From: Psychrobacter raelei
Lineage (GTDB): Bacteria; Pseudomonadota; Gammaproteobacteria; Pseudomonadales; Moraxellaceae
Direction of reading: 5' to 3'
DNA length: 64,000 nt
Assembly: GCF_022631235.3 (NCBI RefSeq)
Contig: NZ_CP093310.2
Location: 1,984,001-2,048,000 of the forward strand
In this document: in pieces, positions 8,917-18,245 of the stretch
Layout: the number at the start of each line of letters is the position of its first letter
Numbering within the stretch: the first letter of the stretch is position 1
Translations under genes and position numbers: made by a program
Notes under the pieces: generated by a model
Told to the model about the DNA's origin: nothing
The model's input: the letters and a program-made list of their open reading frames with translations, nothing else
The model's database searches: none

Positions 8917-10010
8917 ATTCCTACAACTAGACGGTCAAGCCCGACCGCAAGGATGTTCTTAGCAGCATTGATATCTCTATCATGCCATGTGCCACACTCA
9001 GCACACCTCCATCCTCTTATTCCAAGACCTGCTCTACCTTTTGGACTACTATCACTTATTTTAAGGCAGTGCGAACAGGTTTGGGTAGTGTAACTCTCAT
9101 TCACTACCTCAAGCTGACAACCTGCATACTTGCATTTATATTCCAGTTGTCTTTTGAGTTCAAACCATCCTGCATCGTATGTCGATTTAGCCAGTTTGGT
9201 TCTCTTACTTGTGAATGATCGGGATTTAACATCACCAACCACAATTAAAGCATTGCTCTGCACTAACTTGGTGGTGAATTTATGAATTAAGTCTAATCTT
9301 GAGTTTTTGATCTTGGCATGGATTGCTTTGACTCGCTGTTTGTTTTTCGCTCTTTGAGCTATTGCAAGCTTTTTAGCCCACTTTTGAGTTTGTTTGGTTG
9401 TCAGCTTGTCACCGTTTGATGTGGTAGCAGACTGCTTTAAGCCTAAGTCAATACCAACGCTGCCTTTGCCACTTGCTTGTCTAGGAAAATCTTTGACGGT
9501 AATACAGGCATACCAACGGTTACGGCTGTCTTGCACTATCTCAAGCGTATTGATTTGATACAAAGACAAATTGTAGCTATCGAATACGTCTATGATAAGC
9601 TTTCGACCTTTACAGAGCGATAGCTGTATGGTTGATTTAAGTGCTTTTTTACCTGTTTGTCTGGTATGTAGATACTTTATGGCAGACTTTTTAAAAGGTA
9701 TCCAACCTAGGCTTTTGCGTTTGGCATCGGGTCGGTTGGTTCGCCAATTAAGTTTGGCTTTTTTAAACTGCTTACGAGATTTGGCGTGAGTTTCGTTGAT
9801 GGCTTGCAAAGTTTGCGAGTGTAAGCCTAAATACTCTCCACTGCCTTTGGTGTATTGGCTTAAATCATAGGCCGAAAAGTACTTACCTGTGCGTCTTAAA
9901 TGCTCAAAGCTTAACGCATTAACATAGTTCCACGCATAGTTAACACTCCCAGCTAGTTTGTTTAGCTGGTTTGCATGTTTGTCTTTGATGCGTAGCTTGA
10001 GGGTTTTCAT
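8904..10010 (-). CDS. tnpB: RNA-guided endonuclease TnpB family protein
   Basis: TnpB proteins are RNA-guided DNA nucleases, ancestors of Cas12, that help keep IS200/IS605 elements in place. At 368 residues this is a compact full-length copy. The N-terminal domain begins MKTLKLRIKDKHANQLNKLAG. RuvC-I is GIDLGLK (Asp188). A zinc ribbon uses Cys312, Cys315, Cys336 and Cys339. RuvC-III is HDRDINAAKNI (Asp344/346). At RuvC-II, where most TnpBs have a catalytic Glu (IVxEDL), this protein has IVVGDV (Gly259). A nearby VVNESYTTQTCS segment carries Glu305 where Pro is usual, so the active site may be rearranged. Frame and termini are intact, so it looks recently active. Confidence 0.92.
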   Translation of the reverse strand: MKTLKLRIKDKHANQLNKLAGSVNYAWNYVNALSFEHLRRTGKYFSAYDLSQYTKGSGEYLGLHSQTLQAINETHAKSRKQFKKAKLNWRTNRPDAKRKSLGWIPFKKSAIKYLHTRQTGKKALKSTIQLSLCKGRKLIIDVFDSYNLSLYQINTLEIVQDSRNRWYACITVKDFPRQASGKGSVGIDLGLKQSATTSNGDKLTTKQTQKWAKKLAIAQRAKNKQRVKAIHAKIKNSRLDLIHKFTTKLVQSNALIVVGDVKSRSFTSKRTKLAKSTYDAGWFELKRQLEYKCKYAGCQLEVVNESYTTQTCSHCLKISDSSPKGRAGLGIRGWRCAECGTWHDRDINAAKNILAVGLDRLVVGIPSV

Positions 10011-10086
10011 AGGGTTAGTATGGCGAGGTTAATTTTAACTTGCAATACTTTAAGTACTGCTTACGACAGTGTGTGTCGCCTTATAT

Positions 10087-10105
10087 CCACCCCTGAAGTG
10101 GGTGG
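10087..10105. repeat. Left-end hairpin of the TnpB element
   Basis: CCACCC (10087-10092) pairs with GGGTGG (10100-10105) across a seven-base loop. It lies about 80 bases upstream of the tnpB start, the usual place of the left-end imperfect palindrome bound by TnpA. Confidence 0.65.
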
Positions 10106-10129
10106 TTTTACGGCGACCGGTGAATAAAT

Positions 10130-10165
10130 AAAAAAGGGGCTAACTCAGTGGTTAGCCCCTTTTTT
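10130..10165. terminator. clpA terminator (bidirectional hairpin)
   Basis: A perfect stem GGGGCTAAC/GTTAGCCCC (10136-10144 and 10151-10159) is flanked by A- and T-runs, so it can work in both directions. It follows the clpA stop by about 40 bases and would also shield clpA from transcription out of the TnpB element. Confidence 0.9.
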
Positions 10166-10206
10166 GCAATTTATAACAATGACAACGCTTTTAGGCTATT
10201 TGAAAT

Positions 10207-12771
10207 TTAGCCTTCTTCGTATTCAACGCCGCGCTGACCATGCTTCTCGACCACTGTAAGTAAGATACGACTGCCTTCTGCAGCGGCCTTACTGCCATCA
10301 TCTAGAGCACTGTCAAAAACGTCCTCGCTTAAGGTCACATGCACCGCACCACCTTCTGCTAAATCTCCGAACAGTACCATATTGGCCAGTGGCTTTTTAA
10401 TCTCATTTTGGATCAAGCGCTGCATTGGACGCGCTCCCATTAAGCGATCATAGCCTTTTTCAGCCAAGTATTCACGTACCTCATCATCAATCTCTAGCAT
10501 CACTTGCTTATCATCTAGCTGAGCTTGCAATTCAACTAAGAACTTATCTACTACCGATACTACGATAGAGGGATCTAGAGGGTTGAACTGAATAATGGCA
10601 TCGAGACGGTTACGGAACTCTGGCGTAAACACACGATTCATCGCCTCAGTGTTGTCTTTACTGTGATCTTGCTTAGTAAAGCCCATTGATGAACGGCTGA
10701 TGTTCTCGGCGCCCACGTTGGTAGTCATAATCAAGATGACTTGCTTAAAGCTTGCAACGCGGCCATTATTATCCGTAAGCGAGCCATGATCCATCACTTG
10801 CAGTAGCAAGTTGAACACATCGGGATGCGCTTTTTCAATCTCATCGAGTAGCAAGACACAATGCGGATGCTGATTGATTTTTTCAGTCAGCAAGCCACCT
10901 TGATCAAAGCCCACATAGCCTGGAGGCGCACCAATTAAACGAGAGGCGGTATGCGCTTCCATATACTCAGACATATCAAAGCGTATCAGCTCGATGCCCA
11001 TCAGATTGGCCAGCTGCTTAGACACCTCGGTTTTACCCACACCGGTAGGGCCAGCAAACATAAACGAGCCAATCGGCTTATCTGCAGATTTTAGACCCGC
11101 ACGAGACAATTTAATCGCATCTGACAAGGTTTTTATGGCTTCATCTTGGCCAAATACCAAGCGATTTAAATCACGCTCTAGATGCTGTAACAACGACTTG
11201 TCATCATTAGACACTGATTTTGGCGGAATACGAGCAAGCTTGGAGATAATCGCTTCGATATCCTCTACATCAATAACTGTAGGTGCCGCTTGCGTCTCAT
11301 CATCCAATGCCTCATCCGTATCTTCAAAGTCAGACTCTACCGACTCTAAAGCGTCATCGTCATTATCACCATCAGCTTCGGCGTCTAAACCGCTCTCATC
11401 AGCATCAATTTGGGCATCATAATCGGTCTTGTTACCCAAAACGTCATCGTTTAAGTCTACCGCATTGACATCTGTGCTGTTGAGCTCATCAATTAACTGA
11501 TTTTCCTCTTCAACCTGAGCGGCATCTGGCGTCACGCCCAAACGCTTATAAGCACCTGCCTCATCAATCACGTCAATGGCTTTATCTGGCAAAAAGCGCT
11601 CATGAATGTGTTTGGCTGATAGCTGAACTGCGCTCACTAAAGCGGCATCTGTGTACTTCACATTATGAAACTCTTCATAACGTGATTTTAGGCCACGCAA
11701 GATTTCAATGCTGTCATCCACACTCGGCTCATTGACATCGATTTTTTGGAAGCGACGTGATAACGCATGATCTTTTTCAAACACCTGACGATACTCTGTA
11801 AAGGTGGTTGATCCGATACATCTAAGCTCACCATTGGCCAATGCAGGCTTGATTAAGTTGGACACATCCATATTACTGCTCATGGATGAGCCAGCACCAA
11901 TAATCATGTGCACTTCATCAATAAACAAAATGGCATTGGGCTTTTTCTTAAGCTCATCAAGCAAAGCTTTCATGCGCTTTTCAAAGTCACCCCGATATTT
12001 GGTACCAGCAATTAATGAGCCAATATCTAGGCTATAAATCACGCAGCCCTGTAAAGGTTTGGGTGCTTTATTGTTAATAATTAACCAAGCCAAACCCTCT
12101 GCAATAGAGGTTTTACCCACACCAGGATCACCGACTAACAGCGGGTTATTTTTGCGGCGACGACAAAGTACCTGTGCGGTACGCTCGATTTCACTTGAGC
12201 GGCCAATAAGTGGATCCGTTTTGCCTTCTGCAGCCCGTTTATTTAAGTTAACCGCAAATTCAGTCAATGGGTCTTTTTTGGCACGAGCGGCTTTAGGGTC
12301 TGCGCCTTCATTGTCTGACGGACCTTCACGAGTCTCATCACTCTCATTGCCATGTGACAAATATTGAGTCAGCTCAAGACGGCTCACACCTTGTTTTTTA
12401 AGCAAATATACCGCATAGGTATCATGCTCTGAGAACATAGAGACTAAGATATCCGAGCCTTGTACTAGGCGGCCTGAGCCAATAGATTGCACATGGAAAA
12501 TAGCGCGCTGCAAAATACGATCAAAGCTTTGGGTTGCTTGCGGTGTTTGCTCAAGATCAGCATCAAGCTTTGGTGTATGTTTGTCAATATAGGCTTCTAA
12601 ATCCGAGCGCAAGCTGCTGATATCAGCGCCGCAAGATTTAAGGGTGGTAACTGCATTATTGTTTTCTAATAAAGCCAGCAACAAATGTTCAACGGTTAAA
12701 TACTCATGTGACTTTTGTCGGGCCAGCGTCATGGCTAGACGCAAGGAAACTTCGAGGTGACGACTTAACAT
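10207..12771 (-). CDS. clpA: ATP-dependent Clp protease ATP-binding subunit ClpA
   Basis: ClpA is the AAA+ unfoldase that feeds substrates, including ClpS-delivered N-degron proteins, into ClpP. An N-terminal double-repeat domain begins [15 protein letters not shown]1 has Walker A GDPGVGKT (214-221) and Walker B LFIDEVH. D2 has Walker A GPTGVGKT (574-581). The ClpP-contacting loop region lies in D2. At 854 residues it is about 100 longer than E. coli ClpA. The excess is mainly a very acidic Asp/Glu-rich insertion at residues 412-496, between D1 and D2. clpS lies 5.5 kb upstream on the same strand rather than adjacent. Confidence 0.97.
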   Translation of the reverse strand: MLSRHLEVSLRLAMTLARQKSHEYLTVEHLLLALLENNNAVTTLKSCGADISSLRSDLEAYIDKHTPKLDADLEQTPQATQSFDRILQRAIFHVQSIGSGRLVQGSDILVSMFSEHDTYAVYLLKKQGVSRLELTQYLSHGNESDETREGPSDNEGADPKAARAKKDPLTEFAVNLNKRAAEGKTDPLIGRSSEIERTAQVLCRRRKNNPLLVGDPGVGKTSIAEGLAWLIINNKAPKPLQGCVIYSLDIGSLIAGTKYRGDFEKRMKALLDELKKKPNAILFIDEVHMIIGAGSSMSSNMDVSNLIKPALANGELRCIGSTTFTEYRQVFEKDHALSRRFQKIDVNEPSVDDSIEILRGLKSRYEEFHNVKYTDAALVSAVQLSAKHIHERFLPDKAIDVIDEAGAYKRLGVTPDAAQVEEENQLIDELNSTDVNAVDLNDDVLGNKTDYDAQIDADESGLDAEADGDNDDDALESVESDFEDTDEALDDETQAAPTVIDVEDIEAIISKLARIPPKSVSNDDKSLLQHLERDLNRLVFGQDEAIKTLSDAIKLSRAGLKSADKPIGSFMFAGPTGVGKTEVSKQLANLMGIELIRFDMSEYMEAHTASRLIGAPPGYVGFDQGGLLTEKINQHPHCVLLLDEIEKAHPDVFNLLLQVMDHGSLTDNNGRVASFKQVILIMTTNVGAENISRSSMGFTKQDHSKDNTEAMNRVFTPEFRNRLDAIIQFNPLDPSIVVSVVDKFLVELQAQLDDKQVMLEIDDEVREYLAEKGYDRLMGARPMQRLIQNEIKKPLANMVLFGDLAEGGAVHVTLSEDVFDSALDDGSKAAAEGSRILLTVVEKHGQRGVEYEEG

Positions 12772-13193
12772 AGAGGTATCCTGATAATTGTTATTTTTTA
12801 ATAGGTAAGATCATTACAAATATACGTTTGATAGACAGTTAACTAACTATAGCAAGTTAACACCAAGTTGGGGTTATTTAATGACCATTAATATGGATCA
12901 CACCATGAACTGCGACACAATGATCTTACGCACATACTCATTAGGTAGGGTTGTTGAGTATAAAAATCAAGCCTATCGCCAAACTTTGTACTTATCAGAT
13001 ACGCAAAACATACGTAATTTTTGGCTATCATTTCAGACAGTTATAGGGCGCTTTTTTATTATGATTAAAAATAATGCTGACAGCAAAAATAAAAAAAATC
13101 TCTTAGCGCCCACGTGAGTACTAAGAGATTTTTTTAGCTTAAGCTGTCTGCTTAGTGCCTACTTTTTTAAGGCTTTAAGCAGCGTGTTAGCCC
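12772..13193. other. Intergenic region between clpA and the AEC transporter gene
   Basis: These 422 bases should hold the clpA promoter. The only clear element is the terminator at 13094-13133. A 78-codon plus-strand ORF at 12881-13117 runs into that terminator and has no recognisable domain, so I do not call it. The region is AT-rich, with several GTTAAC-type palindromes near 12840-12860. Confidence 0.5.
13094..13133. terminator. Bidirectional terminator after the AEC transporter gene
   Basis: A perfect stem AATCTCTTAG/CTAAGAGATT lies inside A- and T-runs (arms about 13097-13106 and 13121-13130). It follows the stop of the transporter gene by about 60 bases on the minus strand. Confidence 0.85.
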
Positions 13194-14138
13194 TTAAGGT
13201 ACCAGCCAGCCCAAAAATACTGATATGGTGATAATACCAATCAGTGACGATACCAGTAACGTCGCCCCTGAAACTGCTGGGCGTACATTAACGGTTGCAC
13301 CAAATACCAACCCAAAGAACGCAGATGGAATGGCCATTAGGATAACCGCTTGTACCACTGCTTCATGGTTAATACCAATTAATACCGCAATACCAAATGT
13401 CAATAAGGGCTGAATGACGTTACTCAATAAGGTACTGACTGAGACGTTGGTATTTATTTTAATTTTTTGAGCAGATAGTAATAAGCCTGTTAAGAATAAG
13501 CCAACGCCACCCGTCGCCATCGTAATGGGCTGGAAGGCTGTTGCAGCAAGTTTAGGCATAGGAATACCGATAATTGCCCATATCAAACCAATAACCGGTA
13601 AGAAAAATACAGGCGTTTTCACCGCTCCGATTAAGCCTTTAATAAACTCTTTTTTGACCGACACTTCTTCATCAGGAGCAGAGGTGCCCATTGCTAACTG
13701 TGCCAAGGCTATGGGGGTCACAAAGATAGAACCTGCCGCAATAGCTATCGCTACCAATAACGCTGCTTGATCACCAAATAGCGGAAGTGTTAGCGGGATA
13801 CCAATTGACGCATAGTTCGGGAACGCAATAGTTAACGACTGCACAACCCCTTCAGCTAAGCTTAGTTTAAATACTTTTTGCTGAATCCATAACGATGCCA
13901 AATATAAAATAAGCATCGACACCCCAATCACTAAGATCAGTGTGAGGTTCGGGATGATGACATCCCGAGGGGTTCGTGCAATAGCAATAAACATGGTCAA
14001 CGGTACCATAAAGGTCATTAACATGACATTGATGGTTTTGACGTTTTGATTGTCGACCATACCCCGCTTACCGGCAACGTAACCAATTAGTAAGCCGACA
14101 TAGATGGGCAATAAGGCGCCAACGATGATATTAAACAT
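13194..14138 (-). CDS. AEC-family (auxin efflux carrier/MdcF-like) transporter
   Basis: A 314-residue inner-membrane carrier with about ten hydrophobic segments in two halves, starting MFNIIVGALLPIYVGLLIGYVAGKRG. The AEC pattern shows in the N-terminal PIYVGLLIGY and the C-terminal segment ILMAIPSAFFGLVFGATVNV. The bacterial family includes malonate-, malate- and oxalate-associated carriers. A strong GGAG site precedes the ATG. It follows the benzoylformate decarboxylase-like gene by 21 bases on the same strand, so the two were almost certainly co-transcribed. That suggests transport of a 2-oxo acid or aromatic acid, but substrate is inference. The terminator at 13094-13133 ends the unit. Confidence 0.85.
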   Translation of the reverse strand: MFNIIVGALLPIYVGLLIGYVAGKRGMVDNQNVKTINVMLMTFMVPLTMFIAIARTPRDVIIPNLTLILVIGVSMLILYLASLWIQQKVFKLSLAEGVVQSLTIAFPNYASIGIPLTLPLFGDQAALLVAIAIAAGSIFVTPIALAQLAMGTSAPDEEVSVKKEFIKGLIGAVKTPVFFLPVIGLIWAIIGIPMPKLAATAFQPITMATGGVGLFLTGLLLSAQKIKINTNVSVSTLLSNVIQPLLTFGIAVLIGINHEAVVQAVILMAIPSAFFGLVFGATVNVRPAVSGATLLVSSLIGIITISVFLGWLVP

Positions 14139-14159
14139 GTGGCTTCTCCGGTTTTAGGT

Positions 14160-15751
14160 TTAGTAAACGTTACCTTGATTAGGATCAACAATGACATCAA
14201 TCACATGAGGGCGTGGGTCATTTAATGCTGCGCTTAGCGCCTCATCTAACTCATCCACATTGTCCACCTTAGAGGCATGACAACCATAACCGAGAGCAAT
14301 TTGGGTAATATCAATTTCTGGCAAGTCCATACCTGGGGTATTAGAAGTACCCATAATGTCTGAGAACGCTTTTAGTGCACCATAACCACTGTTATTAAGC
14401 ACGATGATGGTTAACGGTAAGCCATGCTGAGCTGCGGTCCACAATGCTTGAATTGAGTACTGCATTGAGCCATCACCAATCACTGCGACCACTTTGCGCT
14501 CATCTTGCGCAAGCTCGATCCCCACTGATGCGGGTAAGCCATAACCCAGACCGCCACTTGACATGGTATAAAAACCGCCTTTTTGAGTCACTGGCAAGTT
14601 CTTTTGCAGTGCAGGACGGTGAGACGGGGCTTCCTCTACCAAAATCGCATCTTTTGGCATAAGCTCGCTGAGTCTAGATAGCACATAAGCAGCTGAAGGT
14701 TTACCGTCCCCTTTTTCTGGCGTGCTGCGCTCAATGGCGAAAGGCTTAGCCACATCAGCGGCAGGTTTTTCTGGTAATAGCTCAATCAGTTTTTCAAGGG
14801 ATTCGTTAAGCTCACCCACCAAGCTTAGATCTGCTTTTGCACGGGCAGCCGCATTTGGATCTGAGGTTAGCTGCATCACCTTAATATCTGGATTGGTTAA
14901 TACGGCGGCCTCTCCTTCAACGTGGAAGGTAAATACTGGTGCACCAGCCACGACAACCAAGTCGTGACGCTCAAGCATTTTTGATAGATTTTCTGGAATA
15001 GCCGGTAAGAAGCCACCAAATTGCGGATGATCTTCAGGGAAAGCTGCTGCTGCTACTACTGGTGCAACATATGCCGTTGCGCCTGTGCGCTCGGCAAGCG
15101 TCACTGCATTATCATACGCATCAAAAATATCGATTTCAGTACCTACGACTAACGCCGGACGTTTTGCTTTAGAGAGTGCCTCTGCAACGCGTTCAAGACC
15201 CTGTTGACGTGCTGGACCAAAGCCAATGGCATCGACGACTTTAACAGGGTCACAAGGCTTGTCCCAATCATCATTAGGTACAGAGATAAAGGTGGGACCA
15301 TAAGGAGGCTGCATCGCAATCTCAAAGCAGCGTGCCAATGCTGCTGGTACATCTTGTGCAGTGGCCGGCTCTACGGACCACTTAACATAAGGCTTAGGGA
15401 AGCTTGAGCAAGATACGCTTCTGATGATAATAATGAGCGGCCTTGTTGCCCTGCCATCACCACCATAGGCACTTGGTTTTTATAGGCGGTAAATAAGTTA
15501 CCTAAACTATTACCAAGACCTGCGGCTGAATGCACGTTAACGAATGTCGGACGACCTGTGGCCCGTGCCATACCATCAGCCATACCAACGGCGGACGCTT
15601 CTTGCAGACCCAGCACATATTCAAAATCTTCTGGCCAATCGCCCAAAAAGGCAAGTTCTGTTGATCCAGGGTTACCAAATACCGTCTTAACCCCTAAATC
15701 ACGTAATACCTGAATAACAACATCTCGAACTGTTAATTGATTAGATGACAT
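14160..15751 (-). pseudogene. mdlC: Benzoylformate decarboxylase-like ThDP enzyme, frameshifted
   Basis: The family decarboxylates benzoylformate (phenylglyoxylate) to benzaldehyde, using thiamine diphosphate. It appears as two ORFs. Bases 15371-15751 encode the N-terminal 126 residues with FGNPGSTE (Ser30), LQEASAVG (Glu51) and VHSAAG (His74). Bases 14160-15338 encode the rest with VFTFHVEG (a His) and GDGSMQYS...LNNSGYGAL, the ThDP motif. These match the Ser26, Glu47, His70 and His281 active site of the Pseudomonas putida enzyme. Between the ORFs the other frame continues the protein as PKPYVKWSVEPATAQDVPAALARCFEIAM. A net -1 change near 15400 therefore breaks one gene of about 531 codons. 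It could be a true mutation or a sequence error. The ATG is preceded by AGGA. Confidence 0.85.
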
Positions 15752-16240
15752 AAATTTATCCTATTAGTTATTTTAACTTTATGTTTAGATTTTATTAAAA
15801 AAATAAATGGTGGGATCTGAAAACTCTTATGCGTCACTTCAGGTGCGTCAGTTTCTTACTAAATCAATATAAAACCGCTGTTGATAGGCACTGCCGCATC
15901 TTAGTGATGAAAACTATACAACAATCTGTAAAAAACTGGATGACATTTTTTGTAATTAAAAAGTAATTTTCGTTACCGACTATTTTATTTTTTAATGTAA
16001 TATTTACTTAACAATAATCAATAAACGGTAATAAGCTAAAATAAGCAGATGGTCTACACAGACAGCGTTTTTAAAGCATTGATGACGAAGAGCAATGTCA
16101 GAAACTCTGATAGCCCTCAACCCTCACCTTGGTTACAATTTTTTAAAGTATGTCTATATGGTTAGTAACAGTGGGATGCTACTTTTATCCCTAAGATAAC
16201 CAAAGACCATAATCAATAACCATAAAATAAGGAGATAATC
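15752..16240. other. Divergent promoter region between mdlC-like gene and pyruvate oxidase gene
   Basis: These 489 AT-rich bases separate divergent genes and contain no coding region. TGCGTCA occurs twice in direct orientation (15830-15836 and 15844-15850), 14 bases apart and about 80 bases upstream of the mdlC-like start. This could be an operator half-site pair. A strong AAGGAG ribosome binding site for the plus gene lies near 16229. No regulator gene is adjacent, and promoter boxes are not assigned with confidence. Confidence 0.5.
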
Positions 16241-18052
16241 ATGAATAAAATACTAAGTGCGGATGCTATGATGAAGGTATTGAACGATTGGGGAATTAAG
16301 CGGGTATATGGCTTACCTGGCGGCTCTCTTGACTCAACCATGAATGCCATTTATAACTGGCGAGATAAGATTAAATATATCGGTGTTCGTCACGAAGAGG
16401 TCGGTGGTCTGGCCGCGGTGGCTGAGGCAAAGTGGACCGGTAAAATTGCGGTTATGCTAGGCTCTGCAGGCCCAGGTGCTGCCCATTTATTAAATCCGCT
16501 GCATGATGCCGCTTTGGATCATATTCCAGTATTGGCCATTGTCGGTCAGGTACCAAGTGATAAGATGAATACCGACTACTTCCAAGAGATGCCCGAAAAC
16601 CCAATGTTTGCAAGTTCTGCTGTCTATAACCGTACGGTAATGACACCCGAACAGCTACCAGAAGTCATCGACACTGCCATTCGCAAAGCTTATGAGCTCA
16701 AAGGTCCGGCAGTGATTGTTATTCCTAAAGATTTTGGCTGGGTGGAGATTGAGGATAATTACGTCTCTTCTGCCCAAAAATACAGCACGCCGCAGTGGCA
16801 ACTGCCTGCCAATGAGGAGGATGTCGAAAAGGTATTGGATTTACTTGAGCAGTCAAGTCGCCCTATTGTCTATTTTGGCCGCGGCGCGCAGGGTGCCGCC
16901 GATGAGCTGCGTGAGCTTGCTGCTTTATTGAAACTGCCGATGGTATCTAGTTATTTAGCCAAAGGCATCTTAGAGGGTGACGAAGAGTTTTATATGCTCT
17001 CTACTGGACGCGTGGCGACTAAGCCTGGCGTCGATGTCGCCCGTGCTGCAGACTTTGTGCTCTTTACTGGTACCAATTTTGAATTCCCCATGTTCTCAGA
17101 GGAGGCAACCTTTGTGGATGTCAACCTCAACCCTTCTGTCATTGGCGCCAGACACCAGACTAAGCTTGGTATCTTAGCCGACGTCCCGACATTTTTGCGT
17201 CAATTGCTTAACGCCGCAAAAAAACGTTATGGCAAAGACGGCGCAAACTATGCGTCTGCCCGAGCCCGTCAGCAAGATAGTGATTATCAGGCTTGGTACG
17301 CCGCGGCAGTAGAAGACAAAAAACAATGGGATGCATGGCTTGCAAAACGTGCTGAGCGCAACACCAATCCTGTTGGCTTTGAAAGCGTATACAAAGTCAT
17401 TAACAAAATGGCGGCGAAAGATGCACTGTTTGGTGTGGATGTGGGTAATGTTAATATTGCCGTTGCTCGTCTACTCAGCTTAGGTGGCGGACGTCGTCAG
17501 GTGACTTCCCCGCTGTATGCCACCATGGGCTTTGGTATGCCAGCCGCCATTGCAGCAGCGCTAGAGTACCCTGATCGTGAGGTCTGGAGCTTATCAGGAG
17601 ATGGCGGCTTGGCGATGGTGGTACCCGATTTAATCACCCAAGCAGAGCATGAGCTACCCATTATGAACTTGGTATTTACCAATGAGTCTTTAGGATATAT
17701 CGAGGCAGAACAAGATGATACCCATCAGCCGCATTCGGGTATTAAACTACAAAATGTTGACTTTGCAAAAGTCGCAGAAGGCTTCCAAGTGACTGGCTTT
17801 ACCGTACACAAAGCTGAAGAGCTTGAATCTGTGTTACAACAAGCTCAGCAAGTCACCCGCAGCGGCAAACCGGTACTGGTAGATATAAAAATCACCAATG
17901 AGCGATTACTGCCTGTTGAACAGTTCCCGCACCGCCGCTCTGGTGAGCCAGATGTGATTGCTGATTTTGATAAATTTGTTGAGCATTTTGAAGCAGAAGC
18001 ACTTGAGCCATTTGGTGAGATATTAGATCGTCATGGCGTAACAAGCTTTTAG
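16241..18052 (+). CDS. pox: Pyruvate oxidase (phosphate-dependent, Lactobacillus/SpxB type)
   Basis: The family converts pyruvate, phosphate and O2 to acetyl phosphate, CO2 and H2O2 with ThDP and FAD. At 603 residues it is as long as L. plantarum POX, and colinear with it as I remember that sequence. Matching blocks are YGLPGGSLDS, VRHEEVGG (Glu52 = Glu59 of L. plantarum), GSAGPGAAHLLNPL, YFQEMPENP (Phe114 = Phe121) and GDGGLAMV...FTN (453-481, ThDP/Mg). At LGYIEAEQDD, Tyr486 replaces Phe479, while Glu490 matches Glu483. No ackA or pta is in the window to use acetyl phosphate. It is divergent from the mdlC-like gene, with AAGGAG before the ATG. A related 2-oxo-acid decarboxylase or acetolactate-synthase-like enzyme is less likely. 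Confidence 0.8.
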   Translation: MNKILSADAMMKVLNDWGIKRVYGLPGGSLDSTMNAIYNWRDKIKYIGVRHEEVGGLAAVAEAKWTGKIAVMLGSAGPGAAHLLNPLHDAALDHIPVLAIVGQVPSDKMNTDYFQEMPENPMFASSAVYNRTVMTPEQLPEVIDTAIRKAYELKGPAVIVIPKDFGWVEIEDNYVSSAQKYSTPQWQLPANEEDVEKVLDLLEQSSRPIVYFGRGAQGAADELRELAALLKLPMVSSYLAKGILEGDEEFYMLSTGRVATKPGVDVARAADFVLFTGTNFEFPMFSEEATFVDVNLNPSVIGARHQTKLGILADVPTFLRQLLNAAKKRYGKDGANYASARARQQDSDYQAWYAAAVEDKKQWDAWLAKRAERNTNPVGFESVYKVINKMAAKDALFGVDVGNVNIAVARLLSLGGGRRQVTSPLYATMGFGMPAAIAAALEYPDREVWSLSGDGGLAMVVPDLITQAEHELPIMNLVFTNESLGYIEAEQDDTHQPHSGIKLQNVDFAKVAEGFQVTGFTVHKAEELESVLQQAQQVTRSGKPVLVDIKITNERLLPVEQFPHRRSGEPDVIADFDKFVEHFEAEALEPFGEILDRHGVTSF

Positions 18053-18145
18053 AAGCACCGCTCATCACATCTTTAAAATCACAGCTGAAGCTGAAAATGC
18101 CCTACTCAACATCAGCTGCTATAGAAGATACAACCTGTAAAACAT

Positions 18146-18175
18146 GGAGCAAAATAGAGAACGGAGCAAAATAGA
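18146..18175. repeat. Two-copy 17-bp tandem repeat after pox
   Basis: GGAGCAAAATAGA occurs at 18146-18158 and 18163-18175, a 17-base period, between the pyruvate oxidase stop and the clpS terminator. No function is evident. Confidence 0.6.
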
Positions 18176-18218
18176 CAACATAGTTGGCCACAATAGAAAT
18201 AGGCCAGAACACGCACAA

Positions 18219-18245
18219 AAAAAAGCAGCTAATTATTAGCTGCTT
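18219..18245. terminator. Convergent terminator overlapping the clpS stop codon
   Basis: The inverted repeat AAAGCAGCTAA/TTAGCTGCTTT has one arm made from the last clpS codons. On the minus strand it is followed by a T-run. It can serve clpS and possibly the convergent pox gene. Confidence 0.75.

Larger units (their letters stand above)
8887..10121 (-). mobile_element. Solitary TnpB element (IS200/IS605 group, IS1341-like, no tnpA)
   Basis: One tnpB gene is flanked by subterminal hairpins typical of IS200/IS605 ends. At the upstream (left) end, CCACCC and GGGTGG (10087-10105) form a stem. At the downstream (right) end, CCCT and AGGG (8898-8916) form a hairpin overlapping the tnpB stop, followed on the tnpB strand by GAGGAAGTCAA. 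No HUH transposase tnpA is present, so movement would need one in trans. The right boundary is set at the GTCAA end; the left boundary is approximate. No target duplication is expected in this group. The element sits immediately beyond the clpA terminator, upstream of ung. Confidence 0.75.

Noticed and set aside
10994..11422. 142-codon plus-strand ORF, Ser-rich, opposite clpA
   Set aside because: It is antisense to the clpA D2 and acidic-insert coding region; the Ser runs come from reversed Asp/Glu codons.
12881..13117. 78-codon plus-strand ORF between clpA and the AEC gene
   Set aside because: It runs into the terminator at 13094-13133, has no recognisable domain and sits in an expected promoter region. 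A GGGG upstream is not enough to call it.
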